Counted from the first letter of the stretch, positions 40,955 to 52,080 are shown. The stretch: DNA of 64,000 nt from Yinghuangia elevatio (GCF_040649515.1 NZ_JBEZFP010000018.1:1-64000); one strand, 5' to 3'. Notes: generated by a model not told the origin, from the sequence alone. Made by a program: numbers and translations.

Positions 40955-41596
40955 TCAACCACTCACCTCCTCGCGCGCGTGCGGGGGCCTGGCCGGGTCC
41001 TGCTGGCAGGAGCGGACCAGGGTCCCCAGGAGTTCGACCGCCTCGGGCAGTCGCCGGTCGACCGGGTCCGGGGGCACGGCCCAGCGCGGCTCGGGGCCGT
41101 CCGCTCCGCACGGGCCGGAGGGAGCGAGGACGACGTGGCCGATGCCGTGGTGGCGTACGTCGAGGTGGGCGGCGTCGTTGTGGTCGATCGTGTACCAGTA
41201 CACGTCGCGCGCGCCGGGGCGCACCAGGAACAGCAGGCGGTCGGACGGCAGGTGCACGACCGGTCCCGGGGTGAAGCCGAGGTGGTTCAGCTCGTGGATC
41301 GCGGCGTAGCCGACGTGTGCGGGGGCGTCGAGTACGTCGAACTCCAGGCCGGTGGCGAGCAGTACCGAGTACGGCCGCCGGCTCCACCACGTCCTGATGA
41401 CCTGGGACGACCGGCTCGCGGCCGCCAGGTCCACCGCGTCGGCGGGGTGCGCGCCGGGCTCCGGGCACCGGAGCGATCGGCAGGAGCAGCGGTCCTGGTC
41501 GACGTAGGCACCGGGCAGTACGGGCCATCCTCGATCCGTCGCGTAGAAGAGGGCGGCGGCCTGCAACGCCGCTTTGGTGCGTCTCCGCACGAGCAT
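40955..41596 (-). CDS. Primase/polymerase (Prim-Pol) N-terminal-like protein, probably inactive
   Basis: A 213-aa chromosomal protein whose N-terminus (AALFYATDRGWPVLPGAYVD...CSCRSLRCPEPGAHP) matches the start of bifunctional primase/polymerase domains. In the position of the catalytic Asp pair it has LATGLEFDVLDAPAHVG, and where Prim-Pols have a His followed by LYF it has PSDRLLFLVRP. The catalytic set therefore looks incomplete and a non-polymerase role is likely. The C-terminal part is unassigned (HHGIGHVVLAPSGPCG). It starts at ATG 41596. Such short Prim-Pol-like proteins occur in actinomycete chromosomes without known function. Confidence 0.65.
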   Translation of the reverse strand: MLVRRRTKAALQAAALFYATDRGWPVLPGAYVDQDRCSCRSLRCPEPGAHPADAVDLAAASRSSQVIRTWWSRRPYSVLLATGLEFDVLDAPAHVGYAAIHELNHLGFTPGPVVHLPSDRLLFLVRPGARDVYWYTIDHNDAAHLDVRHHGIGHVVLAPSGPCGADGPEPRWAVPPDPVDRRLPEAVELLGTLVRSCQQDPARPPHAREEVSG

Positions 41597-41900
41597 GTCC
41601 GGTCCTTAACCGCGGCGGTGGTGCGTCCCGGACTCGGTGGGGGGATACCGGGGATCGCCGCGTGGTCGCGTGCGCTGGATGTGCAGTTCCTGTCTCGTTG
41701 CGTTCCCGTGAGACGAGGAAACCGCGTCGCGCACGCGACGGGAAGATCCATCCGGGGCCTACATGGTGCCGCTTGTGGTCCGGGTGGTCCGCTTGTGGTC
41801 CGCTTTGCTCGTTCCGGCCCGTGTGCGGCACTGGTACGGCCCTCGCGCGGCCTCTTGCGGCCTTGCGTGGGACTTCCGCGCGGGTCCCGCGCGGCGCCGA
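41597..41900. other. Intergenic region, no gene seen
   Basis: These 304 bp between two leftward genes contain the promoter of the primase-like gene and a short direct repeat (CCGCTTGTGGTCCG-like, near 41770-41805). No coding or RNA feature is recognised. Confidence 0.35.
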
Positions 41901-42923
41901 CTACGCGGACGTCAGCGGCAGCTTGAGCACCAGGAGCAGGGCGATCAACTGTACGGACACCGCGCCCAGCGCGCGCGCCCAGGCCAGTTCGTGCACGCGC
42001 ATCGCAACTGCCGTGAGCAGCCAGGCCGTCAGCGCGAAGGACGCCACTCCGACAACCATGACCGCGTTGTTGTCGTCACTGGCGAACAACGACACCACCA
42101 GACGCGGTGCGTCGGTGAACCACGCCACCAGCGCGGCCAGCGTGATGAACGGCCCGGCGTCGCCGTTGCCGCCGAGCATCTGCGCCAGCATGTTGGACAC
42201 CCAGCCGAGCACGACCATGAAGCCCGGGACCACGACGGCGGTGATGAGCATCGCCGGAACGCTGGTGGACAGGGTGCTGGTGACGACCTCGTCGCGGGCC
42301 TTGTCGTTGGCGACCATGGCGAGCACGCCGCAGATCGCCGAGACGATCAATGCGGGCCACCAGAACGCCTGGTCCCGCGCCCGTTCGAGCGTCGACAACG
42401 GGCGGCTGAGCAGGCCGCCGAACAGTTCCTGCCAGGTCAGTGGGCGGGACGGCGTGGGTGCGTAGGGGGCGTACGCCGCCTGGGCGTTGGGGTCGTACGG
42501 CTGCCCGTTGCGGTACACCGTGCTCTGCGCGCTCCGGCGCGGCGCGGGCGGCGGCACGGCCGGGGCTACCTGCGTGTACCCGTCGGGGGTCTCGCCGTAG
42601 ACGTAGATGCTCGTCTCGTCGGGCAGCGAGAGCGGACCACCGGGGTACGCCGACTGCTGCCCGCCCGGCTGTGCCTGCCGGGGGCGCGGCTGCGGTTGCT
42701 GCGGTTGCTGCGGCTGCGCATAGTGCCCGTGCTGGGACTGCGACTGCGGCTGCTGCTGAGGCGGCGCCTGCCGCGCATGCGGTGCGGGCTGCTGCTGCGC
42801 GTACGGCGAGGGGTCCTGCGGGCGCGGTAGCGGCCGACCGTACTCGTCGTACTGGTCGGGTTGGCCGTACTGCGGTCCCTGGCCGTACTGCGGTCCGTAG
42901 GGGTAGCGGTCGTTGCCGGTCAC
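41901..42923 (-). CDS. Yip1-domain-like membrane protein with Gln/Pro-rich N-terminus
   Basis: A 340-aa membrane protein. The first 150 residues are a disordered Tyr/Gln/Pro/Gly-rich region (PQYGQGPQYGQPDQYDEYGR and a QPQQPQQPQPRP run). Then SRPLTWQELFGGLLSRPLSTLERARDQAFWWPALIVSA opens a Yip1-like domain with five membrane helices, including MLITAVVVPGFMVVLGWVSNMLAQMLGG and ITLAALVAWFTDAPRLVVSLF. The function of bacterial members is unknown; a part in membrane organisation is possible. The GTG at 42923 lacks a usable Shine-Dalgarno; TACCGT shortly upstream suggests a leaderless start. Confidence 0.75.
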   Translation of the reverse strand: MTGNDRYPYGPQYGQGPQYGQPDQYDEYGRPLPRPQDPSPYAQQQPAPHARQAPPQQQPQSQSQHGHYAQPQQPQQPQPRPRQAQPGGQQSAYPGGPLSLPDETSIYVYGETPDGYTQVAPAVPPPAPRRSAQSTVYRNGQPYDPNAQAAYAPYAPTPSRPLTWQELFGGLLSRPLSTLERARDQAFWWPALIVSAICGVLAMVANDKARDEVVTSTLSTSVPAMLITAVVVPGFMVVLGWVSNMLAQMLGGNGDAGPFITLAALVAWFTDAPRLVVSLFASDDNNAVMVVGVASFALTAWLLTAVAMRVHELAWARALGAVSVQLIALLLVLKLPLTSA

Positions 42924-43116
42924 ACCCCTGACGGTACCGGGTGTGCGCCGGGTGGTGTTGTCGTAGGACTGACGTAATTTCGCGGGACGGATTGGTAGAT
43001 CTGGAGACATCGCCGACGCGCCCGGCCCGGACGCCGAAGCGCCGGGGACCGAGAAGGTCCGCCGGCGCTCCGGATCACCCGACAACCAAAACAACCGCGG
43101 TGAAAACGACATCCGC

Positions 43117-43152
43117 GACGCCCAAGGCAACAGCGACGCCCAAGGCAACAGC
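43117..43152. repeat. Two tandem 18-bp repeats
   Basis: GACGCCCAAGGCAACAGC occurs twice in direct succession in the 245-bp gap between the Yip1-like gene and the Fe-S oxidoreductase gene. No function is evident. Confidence 0.6.
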
Positions 43153-43168
43153 GACGTCCGCGCGTCGA

Positions 43169-45469
43169 CTACGACGGCTGCTCGCTCGCAGCCTCCTCGT
43201 TCGCGGCCCCGCCGGCCGCCCCGCCCGCGGGCGCCTCCGCCGGTGCCCCGACCAGCTCGGGCACCTTCACCGACTGCAGCAGCAGCTGCGAGACGTCGAC
43301 GACCTGCGTCGACTCCTTCGCCTGGCCGCTCTGCTTCTTGCCGGTGACCGAGTCGGACAGCATGACGAGGCAGAACGGGCACGCGGTCGAGACGATGTCC
43401 GGGTTGAGGGACAGCGCCTCGTCGACGCGCTCGTTGTTGATGCGCTTGCCGATGCGCTCTTCCATCCACATGCGCGCACCGCCCGCGCCACAGCAGAAGC
43501 CGCGCTCCTTGTGGCGGTGCATCTCCTCGTTCCGCAGACCCGGCACCCTGGCGATGATCTCGCGCGGCGGTGAGTAGATCTTGTTGTGCCGGCCGAGGTA
43601 GCAGGGGTCGTGGTACGTGATCAGGCCCTCGACGGGGCCGACCGGCACCAGACGTCCTTCGTCCACGAGGTGCTGCAGCAGCTGCGTGTGGTGGATGACC
43701 TCGAACTTGCCGCCCAGCTGCGGGTACTCGTTCGCGATCGTGTTGAAGCAGTGCGGACAGGTGGTGACGATCCGCTTCTTCGACGCCGGGAGCTTGGTCG
43801 ACTCGTCCTCGTCGTCCTCGCCGAACGCCATGTTCAGCGTCGCGACGTTCTGCGCGCCGAGCATCTGGAACAGGAACTCGTTGCCCAGGCGGCGGGCGGA
43901 GTCACCGGTGCAGGACTCCTCCTTGCCGAGGATCGCGTACTTGACGCCCGCGATGTGCAGCAGTTCGGCGAACGCCTTGGTGGTCTTCTTCGCCCGGTCC
44001 TCCAGCGCACCCGCGCAGCCGACCCAGTAGAGGTAGTCGACCTCGGCGGGTTCGATGTCCTCGCCCATGATCGGCACCTCGATGCCGGTCGCCTTCTTGA
44101 GCTCCTTGACCCAGTCGAGGCGTGCCTTGGGGGCCAGGCCCCACGGGTTGCCCTTGTTCTCCAGGCCCTTGAGCATCGTGGCGGCCTCGGACGGGAACGC
44201 CGACTCGATCAGCACCTGGTAGCGGCGCATGTCGACGATGTGGTCGACGTGCTCGATGTCGACGGGGCACTGCTCGACGCACGCGCCGCACGTGGTGCAG
44301 GACCACAGGACGTCCGGGTCGATGATGCCGCCGTCCTCGGCGGTGCCGATCAGCGGACGCTCGGCCTCGGCGAGTGCCGCCGCCGGGACCTTGGCCAGCT
44401 GCTCCGAGGTGCCCTTCTCGTCGCCGCCCATGTCCTTGCCGCCACCCGCGAGCAGGTACGGCGCCTTCGCGAACGCGTGCTCGCGCAGCGACATGATGAG
44501 CAGCTTCGGGGACAGCGGCTTGCCGGTGTTCCACGCGGGGCACTGCGACTGGCAGCGGCCGCACTCGGTGCAGGTCGCGAAGTCCAGCAGGCCCTTCCAC
44601 GAGAAGTGCTCGACCTGGCCGACGCCGAAGATGTCGTCGTCCTTCGGGTCCTCGAAGTCGATCTGCTGCCCGCCGGAGGTCATCGGCATGAGCGCGCCGA
44701 GCGCCACGCCGCCGTCGGGGTCGCGCTTGAAGTAGATGTTGAAGAACGCCGTGAAGCGGTGCCACGCGACACCCATGTTCGGGTTGACGCCGATGGTGAC
44801 GGCCCACGCCATCGAGATGACGATCTTGATCATCGCGACGATGTAGATCAGGTTCTCCAGGCTGTCGACCGACAGTCCCTCGAACGCTTTCACCAGCGGG
44901 TACGAGAACGGGTAGTGCGCGTTCCACGACGACTCGTCGTTGAGCGCGCCCTCCAGGCCGCGCAGCGTCATGATGCACAGGCCGACCCCGAGCACGACGC
45001 CTTCGACGAAGTACGCCTGCCAGAAGGTCGAGCCGGAGAACCGCGACTTGCGGCCGGCCAGGCGCGGGTGGTTGAGCTGGCGGATGACGATCAGGACGAG
45101 GATGCCCAGGATCGTCATGAGGCCCATGAACTCCTCGAAGAAGTTCCAGACCACCCAGTGGCCGATGATCGGCAGGTGGAACTCGGCGTCGAAGAGTTGT
45201 CCGTACGCGTTCACGAGCGTCAGGATCAGCGCGCCGAAGCCGACCATGACGAACCAGTGCGCGGCTCCGACGATGCCCCACTTGAGCATCCGGGTGTGAC
45301 CCAGGATCTCCGTGAGCATGGTGGTGAGGCGCTTGCCGACGGGTCCCGAGCGTCCGAGAACCGGTTGGCCGAGCTTGACGTACTGATAGATGTACGCGGC
45401 GGCTCGCCCGAGCAGGGCGAAGCCGACAACGCTGATGACCAGCGCTATGACGATGGCGGCGAGCTGCAT
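43169..45469 (-). CDS. Membrane-bound heterodisulfide-reductase-like Fe-S oxidoreductase
   Basis: A 766-aa electron-transfer protein. The N-terminal five or so helices resemble a cytochrome b/NarI-like quinone module (residues 1-235). Two 4Fe-4S ferredoxin motifs follow: CTECGRCQSQCP (about 297-308) and CTTCGACVEQCPVDIEHV (about 387-400). Two CCG domains are marked by YWVGCAGALEDRAKKTTKAF and SCTGDSARRLGNEFL, then HDPCYLGRHN and GFCCGAGGARMWMEERIGKR. Relatives pass electrons from flavoprotein dehydrogenases to quinones. The Ala/Glu-rich C-terminus is disordered. The gene stands alone, divergent from the propeller gene. The electron donor is unknown. Confidence 0.88.
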   Translation of the reverse strand: MQLAAIVIALVISVVGFALLGRAAAYIYQYVKLGQPVLGRSGPVGKRLTTMLTEILGHTRMLKWGIVGAAHWFVMVGFGALILTLVNAYGQLFDAEFHLPIIGHWVVWNFFEEFMGLMTILGILVLIVIRQLNHPRLAGRKSRFSGSTFWQAYFVEGVVLGVGLCIMTLRGLEGALNDESSWNAHYPFSYPLVKAFEGLSVDSLENLIYIVAMIKIVISMAWAVTIGVNPNMGVAWHRFTAFFNIYFKRDPDGGVALGALMPMTSGGQQIDFEDPKDDDIFGVGQVEHFSWKGLLDFATCTECGRCQSQCPAWNTGKPLSPKLLIMSLREHAFAKAPYLLAGGGKDMGGDEKGTSEQLAKVPAAALAEAERPLIGTAEDGGIIDPDVLWSCTTCGACVEQCPVDIEHVDHIVDMRRYQVLIESAFPSEAATMLKGLENKGNPWGLAPKARLDWVKELKKATGIEVPIMGEDIEPAEVDYLYWVGCAGALEDRAKKTTKAFAELLHIAGVKYAILGKEESCTGDSARRLGNEFLFQMLGAQNVATLNMAFGEDDEDESTKLPASKKRIVTTCPHCFNTIANEYPQLGGKFEVIHHTQLLQHLVDEGRLVPVGPVEGLITYHDPCYLGRHNKIYSPPREIIARVPGLRNEEMHRHKERGFCCGAGGARMWMEERIGKRINNERVDEALSLNPDIVSTACPFCLVMLSDSVTGKKQSGQAKESTQVVDVSQLLLQSVKVPELVGAPAEAPAGGAAGGAANEEAASEQPS

Positions 45470-45711
45470 CGCGGTTCTGCTCCTCCGGTGGGACGTCCCT
45501 TCCGGGGCGTGTATCGGCCGTCAGCGTACGGCCGTGCGTAGATCTTACCGACTAGTAACTTATCGGCTGAACGGATGATCTCCATCACTGTCATATGACG
45601 ACCCGTCAGTTTTCCTGACTTCATGCTGCCATGCCGCGTCGGACGTCCTTGCGCGGGATCCCGGCAGGTGCTGCTCGATCGCGGATATCCGAGCCCACCT
45701 ACCATCCGCAC
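45470..45711. promoter_or_regulatory. Divergent promoter region with leaderless start
   Basis: The 242-bp region between the divergent Fe-S oxidoreductase and propeller genes. TACCAT at 45699-45704 sits 7 nt before the propeller ATG, a position typical of the -10 box of leaderless mRNAs. An A/T-rich patch (CTTACCGACTAGTAACTTATCGG, about 45544-45566) on the other side may bind a regulator of the Fe-S gene. Confidence 0.4.
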
Positions 45712-47460
45712 ATGTCCGACCGATCCACTCCTCCACCGCCGCCGTTCCCTCCGCCGCAGCCCGAGCGCCCGCCCGGCCCGCCGCCGCAGTCCCAGCCCGG
45801 GTACCCGCAACCGCCTGCGCCATACCCGGGGCAGACCGCGCCCCAGGGCCATCCGGGGTACGCCCCGGACCCGCATGCGAACCCGTATCCGAGCCCGCCT
45901 CCCGGCCCGAACGCGTATCCGGGCACGTACCCGAACCAGTACGCCCCCGGCTACGGCCCGCCCCCACCCCAGGGCGGAGGCGGCGGCCGCCGCAAGGTGA
46001 TCGCCATGGTCGCGGCGGGCGTCGCGCTCGCCCTGGTCGCCGGTCTCGGCGCGTGGTTCGCGCTGGCCGGGGACGACGACGACAAGGCGTCGGCCACCGG
46101 CGGCGGTTCGACCGCCGGCCCGGGAGGGCAGCAGACCACCGGTTCCGGTGGAACGCCGCCCAAGGAGTCGGAGGCCAAGGTCGACCTCACCCGCCTGTGG
46201 GCCCTGCCCGCGGCGACGTCGGACACGTCGCTGCGCGGCGGCTGGGTCGGCGGCGACAAGGTGTACGTCCTGCGCGAAAAGGACATCACCGTCCACGACC
46301 TGGCGACCGGTGCCGAGTCCGCGAAGGTGGCCATGCCGGCCGGCTTCGAGGAGATATGCAGCGTCAAGGACACCCCCGTCGAGGGGGTCGGGCTCTTCGC
46401 CTGGGAATCGCCCGACGGCGGCTGCGCCAACGTCACCGCCGTGGACCTCGCCAAGAACACGGTGCTGTGGACGGCGAAGGACCTCTCGGAGGGCCTTTCC
46501 TTCGAGGTGGCGATCGGCGCCTACGGTGACCTCGCCGTCCTCGGGGCGGACGACACCGCCGTCGCCGTCGACCTCCGCACCGGCGGCGAACGCTGGCGGT
46601 GGCGGGCAAGCTCCGCCACGCCCCCCAGGGGCGGCTCCGGCTGGGACATCTCCGACCTCGCCGTCAGCGCCGACCAGGTGGCCCTGACCCTGCAGTCGTC
46701 GGCGTCGGGAGCCGTCAAGTACATCGGCGGCGTCGCGGTGCTCGACCCGGCCAAGGGCACCACCCGCGGATCCACGCAGCTGGCCAACGGCAACGACAGT
46801 TGGCCGACCCTGCTCTCGGCCGCGCCGCTCGTCGTGCTCGACGAGTACGACGACCCCAACGCCGACGAGGGTGCGAGCAACCTCGCCAAGGCCCTTGTCC
46901 TGGACGGCACCGCGAAGCCCACCGCGGAGATCCCGGTCGGCAAGGACGGCCTGGTACTGGACGAGCGCGGCTTCGACTTCATCGACCCCAACGAGAACCT
47001 CGGCGGCGTCCTCGTGCACGGGAACGTCCTGTACACGCAGATGGGCACCGACGAGGACGAGGGGAAGGTCGGAGCATTCGACCTGACCACCGGGAAGCTG
47101 ATCTGGTCGGCGTCCGTGGGGATGGAAGGCTACGTGCGCATGCTCGAGGCGGACGAGAAGGGCTTCACCCTGCTCGTCGGCGGCAGCAAGTACGACGGCG
47201 GTGAGGGCAAGGTGATCCGCTTCGCCGCCGCGGACGGGAAGCCGACGACGGTGCACGTGCTGCGCGCGGGACCCGGCGCGGGATCGGGCGCGGCATCGGG
47301 AAGCGGAGCCACGGGAACCGGCCCCACGCGCGCGGCGGACCCGAAGGAAGGCGTCGTCGTGGACCCCGAGGGCCTGGCCGTCGTCCTTCCGGACAACCGC
47401 GTGCTGCAGTTCTCCACGAGCGACGCGACCCGTCCCGTGGAGATGTACGGCGCGAGCTGA
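45712..47460 (+). CDS. Membrane-anchored PQQ-like beta-propeller protein
   Basis: A 582-aa protein. A Pro/Tyr/Gly-rich cytoplasmic N-terminus (1-90) is followed by one membrane helix (KVIAMVAAGVALALVAGLGAWFALAG, about 95-120), a Gly/Ser linker and an extracellular propeller. Blade motifs include VYVLREKDITVHDLATGAE, AVAVDLRTGGERWRW, GVAVLDPAKGTTRGS and VGAFDLTTGKLIWSASVG. The build resembles actinomycete sensor- or kinase-associated propellers, but no kinase is present. The lipoprotein at 9734 is a structural cousin. The ATG at 45712 is probably leaderless. Short tandem repeats start in its stop codon. Confidence 0.75.
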   Translation: MSDRSTPPPPPFPPPQPERPPGPPPQSQPGYPQPPAPYPGQTAPQGHPGYAPDPHANPYPSPPPGPNAYPGTYPNQYAPGYGPPPPQGGGGGRRKVIAMVAAGVALALVAGLGAWFALAGDDDDKASATGGGSTAGPGGQQTTGSGGTPPKESEAKVDLTRLWALPAATSDTSLRGGWVGGDKVYVLREKDITVHDLATGAESAKVAMPAGFEEICSVKDTPVEGVGLFAWESPDGGCANVTAVDLAKNTVLWTAKDLSEGLSFEVAIGAYGDLAVLGADDTAVAVDLRTGGERWRWRASSATPPRGGSGWDISDLAVSADQVALTLQSSASGAVKYIGGVAVLDPAKGTTRGSTQLANGNDSWPTLLSAAPLVVLDEYDDPNADEGASNLAKALVLDGTAKPTAEIPVGKDGLVLDERGFDFIDPNENLGGVLVHGNVLYTQMGTDEDEGKVGAFDLTTGKLIWSASVGMEGYVRMLEADEKGFTLLVGGSKYDGGEGKVIRFAAADGKPTTVHVLRAGPGAGSGAASGSGATGTGPTRAADPKEGVVVDPEGLAVVLPDNRVLQFSTSDATRPVEMYGAS

Positions 47461-47529
47461 TCAAGAGCTGATCACAAGAACTGATCACAAGTACCGACTC
47501 CGGGCGCCGACTCCGAGCGCCGACTCCAA

Positions 47530-47593
47530 GGGCCGCCCCTGGAGCCGACCCTGAGGATCCGACCCGATCCTCCGGTCGGTCCGGGGGCGGCCC
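47530..47593. terminator. Long stem-loop after the propeller gene
   Basis: GGGCCGCCCC (47530-47539) can pair with GGGGCGGCCC (47584-47593), enclosing a GC-rich loop that can itself fold. It is a likely terminator between the propeller gene and dnaK. Confidence 0.45.
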
Positions 47594-47659
47594 GGAGCGT
47601 CGGGTTGATGGTGCTTGACCTGGTTCGCCTACGTGTATGACGCTGCTACAGGCAGTAAA

Positions 47660-47732
47660 GTTGAGTCAGGAATACTCAAGCGGTTTGACGCCGTTGTATC
47701 GGGCGTTCATCCTTGAGCGCGTATCACTCAAC
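47660..47732. promoter_or_regulatory. Two HAIR operators for HspR upstream of dnaK
   Basis: Two inverted repeats match the HspR HAIR consensus CTTGAGT-N7-ACTCAAG. The first, 47660-47680, has GTTGAGT-N7-ACTCAAG. The second, 47712-47732, has CTTGAGC-N7-ACTCAAC. They lie 52 bp apart and end 32 bp before the dnaK start. HspR, encoded by the fourth gene of the operon, should repress from here with DnaK as co-repressor, as known in streptomycetes. Confidence 0.9.
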
Positions 47733-47764
47733 ACTTCCCCGAGCAGTCCCCTGGAGGCTCCAAC

Positions 47765-49626
<1,862 letters not shown>

Positions 49627-49630
<4 letters not shown>

Positions 49631-50262
49631 CGGAGGGGACGCACGGCTTCCCCGAGGAGCCGGTGATCCGCGACAAGCGACGGATCGATCCCCAGACCGG
49701 TGAGGTCCGATCCACCGCGGCGCAGGAAGGGGCCGCCCGCGAGGGCGGTCCCGCCCCCGCCGAGACCGCGGCGGCCGGCGGCGGCTCCTCGGCCGAGCTG
49801 GACGAGGTCCGCAACGCGCTCGCCGAGCGCACGCTCGACCTGCAGCGGCTCCAGGCGGAGTACGCCAACTACCGCAAGCGCGTCGACCGCGACCGCCAGG
49901 CGGTGGGCGAGGTGGCCCTGGTCAAGGTGCTCACCGAGCTCCTGCCGGTGCTGGACGACATCGGCCGCGCGCGCGACCACGGCGAACTGGCGGGCGGCTT
50001 CAAGTCGGTGGCCGAGTCGCTGGAGTCCATCGTCGCCAAGATGGGCCTGCAGAGCTTCGGCAAGAAGGGCGAGCCCTTCGACCCCGTCGTCCACGAGGCA
50101 CTGCTGCACAGCTACGCCCCGGACGTGACCGAGCCGACCTGTGTGGAAATCCTCCAGCCCGGCTACCAGTTCCGCGAGCGGGTCATCCGTCCCGCACGCG
50201 TCGCGGTGGCCGAGCCGGCGGAGGCGACCGAGGCCCCGGCCTCGGAAGCGGACAGCAGCTGA
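49627..50262 (+). CDS. grpE: Nucleotide exchange factor GrpE
   Basis: A 211-aa partner of DnaK. A disordered N-terminus precedes a long dimerising helix (AELDEVRNALAERTLDLQRLQAEYANYRKRVDRDRQAV). The compact beta domain has KMGLQSFGKKGEPFDPVVHEALLHSYAPDVTEPTCVEILQPGYQFRERVIRPARVAV. The GTG at 49627 overlaps the dnaK stop by 4 nt, indicating coupled translation in stoichiometric supply. Confidence 0.96.
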
Positions 50263-50317
50263 GCCCGCGCACGGCCGCACGCGACAGACTGACCAGACCG
50301 GAGGGAGGCGGGACGCC

Positions 50318-51487
50318 GTGAGTACCAAGGACTACCTCGAGAAGGACTTCTACAAGGTCCTCGGCGTCCCGAAGGACGCCGGGACCGCGGAGATCAAGAA
50401 GGCGTACCGCAAGCTCGCCCGCGAGTACCACCCCGATGCCAACAAGGGTGACGCGAAGGCGGAGGAGCGGTTCAAGGAGATCTCCGAGGCCTACGACGTA
50501 CTCGCCGACGAGAAGCGGCGCAAGGAGTACGACGAGGCCCGGACCCTGTTCGGCAACGGCGGCTTCCGCCCGCCGGGCGGGGCCGGTGCCGGCGGCTTTC
50601 CCTTCGACCTGGGCGACCTGTTCGGGCAGCCCGGAGGGCCGGGCCAGCCGCCCGGCGGTGCCGGGGGCATCGGCGACCTGTTCGGCGGCCTCTTCGGCCG
50701 CGCCGGTGCGCGGCAGGCTCCGCCGCGCCGCGGCCAGGACGTCGAGTCCGAGGTCACCCTCAACTTCTCCGACGCGGTGGACGGCGCCACCGTGCCGATC
50801 AGGCTCACGAGTTCGGAGCCGTGCCACCACTGCAACGGCACGGGCGCGGCGGCCGGCACCATGCCGCGCGCGTGTCCGACGTGCAGCGGCACCGGGCAGA
50901 CCAGCCGCAACCAGGGCGGGTTCGCCTTCTCCGAGCCGTGCCGCGACTGCAAGGGGCGCGGGCTGCTCGTCGACGACCCGTGCATCGTGTGCCACGGCTC
51001 CGGGCGGGCCCGCAGCGCGCGCACCATGCAGGTGCGGGTGCCCGCGGGCGTGCAGGACGGCCAGCGCATACGCCTGAAGGGCAAGGGCGCCCCCGGCGAA
51101 CGCGGGGGTCCTGCCGGGGACTTGTACGTCGTCGTGCACGTGCGTCCGCACCCGGTGTTCGGCCGCAAGGGCGACAACCTGACCGTCACCGCCCCGGTGA
51201 CATTCCCCGAGGCGGTGCTCGGGGCCGAGGTCACCGTGCCCACCCTGGGCGGTACCCCGGTGACGCTCAAACTCCCGGCCGGTACGAAGAACGGCGCGAC
51301 CCTGCGCGTGCGGGGCCGCGGCGCGGCACGGAAGGACGGCTCGCGCGGCGACCTGCTGGTCACCGTGGAGGTCACCGTCCCGAAGGACCTGGACCCGAAG
51401 GCGCTCGAGGCGCTGGAGGCGTACCGGGCCGCGACCGCATCAGTGGACCCGCGCGCCAAACTGATGGAAGCGGCGAAGGGAGCGTGA
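50318..51487 (+). CDS. dnaJ: Chaperone DnaJ (DnaJ1 type)
   Basis: A 389-aa Hsp40. The J domain (about 8-73) has DFYKVLGVPKDAGTAEIKKAYRKLAREYHPDANK, with the HPD tripeptide that activates DnaK. A Gly/Phe-rich region (75-130) precedes four zinc-finger repeats: CHHCNGTG, CPTCSGTG, CRDCKGRG and CIVCHGSG. The C-terminal substrate-binding beta domains follow. The GTG at 50318 has GGAGGGAGG upstream. It is the third gene of the HspR-controlled operon. Confidence 0.97.
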   Translation: MSTKDYLEKDFYKVLGVPKDAGTAEIKKAYRKLAREYHPDANKGDAKAEERFKEISEAYDVLADEKRRKEYDEARTLFGNGGFRPPGGAGAGGFPFDLGDLFGQPGGPGQPPGGAGGIGDLFGGLFGRAGARQAPPRRGQDVESEVTLNFSDAVDGATVPIRLTSSEPCHHCNGTGAAAGTMPRACPTCSGTGQTSRNQGGFAFSEPCRDCKGRGLLVDDPCIVCHGSGRARSARTMQVRVPAGVQDGQRIRLKGKGAPGERGGPAGDLYVVVHVRPHPVFGRKGDNLTVTAPVTFPEAVLGAEVTVPTLGGTPVTLKLPAGTKNGATLRVRGRGAARKDGSRGDLLVTVEVTVPKDLDPKALEALEAYRAATASVDPRAKLMEAAKGA

Positions 51488-51488
51488 C

Positions 51489-51992
51489 ATGCGAGCGGAC
51501 GGAGGTCTCCCCGGAGGCCTGCCAGGCGGGTTCCCCGGCGGCCCCTCCGGAGGCCGGTCACCCGGGCGCCGCTACGAACTGAGCGACATCACACCCGTGT
51601 ACGTCATCTCGGTGGCGGCCCAGCTCTCCGGCCTGCACCCGCAGACACTGCGCCAGTACGACCGCCTCGGCCTGGTCTCGCCGGACCGCACGGCCGGGCG
51701 CGGGCGCCGCTACTCGGCGCGCGACATTATGCAACTGCGCGAGGTGCAGCGGCTCTCCCAGGAGGAGGGCATCAACCTCGCCGGCATCAAGCGCATCCTC
51801 GAACTGGAGAACCACGTCGAGGCGTTGCGCATGCGCGTCGCCGAACTGGAGGCCGCCGCGGCCGAGGCGGGCGCCGTCCAGGCGCAGCGCGAGGCCGCGG
51901 TGCACGCGTCGTACCGCCGGGACCTGGTGAGGGTCCAGCCGCAGGGCACCGCCCTGGTGGTGTGGCGGCCCAAGCGCGGCCGCCAGGACTGA
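51489..51992 (+). CDS. hspR: HspR, MerR-type heat-shock repressor
   Basis: A 167-aa transcriptional repressor of the dnaK operon and clpB. A Gly/Pro-rich stretch of 27 residues, unusual for HspR, precedes the MerR winged-helix domain: PVYVISVAAQLSGLHPQTLRQYDRLGLVSPDRTAGRGRRYSARDIMQLREVQRLSQEEGINLAGIKRILELEN. A coiled coil (about 100-140) and the basic end RPKRGRQ follow. The more usual start may be nearer residue 25, but no better start codon with a ribosome site is obvious. It follows dnaJ by one base and is autoregulated through the dnaK HAIR sites. Confidence 0.95.
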   Translation: MRADGGLPGGLPGGFPGGPSGGRSPGRRYELSDITPVYVISVAAQLSGLHPQTLRQYDRLGLVSPDRTAGRGRRYSARDIMQLREVQRLSQEEGINLAGIKRILELENHVEALRMRVAELEAAAAEAGAVQAQREAAVHASYRRDLVRVQPQGTALVVWRPKRGRQD

Positions 51993-52018
51993 CGCGGAAA
52001 CGACCCGAACAGGCATGC

Positions 52019-52063
52019 ACGTGTGTGGGCCCCGTACCGGACCGGTACGGGGCCCACACACGT
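52019..52063. terminator. 22-bp perfect inverted repeat terminator after hspR
   Basis: ACGTGTGTGGGCCCCG...ACCGG (52019-52040) is followed after one base by its exact complement (52042-52063), then TTT. Such a long stem between the convergent hspR and helical-protein genes is a strong bidirectional terminator. Confidence 0.85.
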
Positions 52064-52080
52064 TTCGATGCCCTTGGCGG

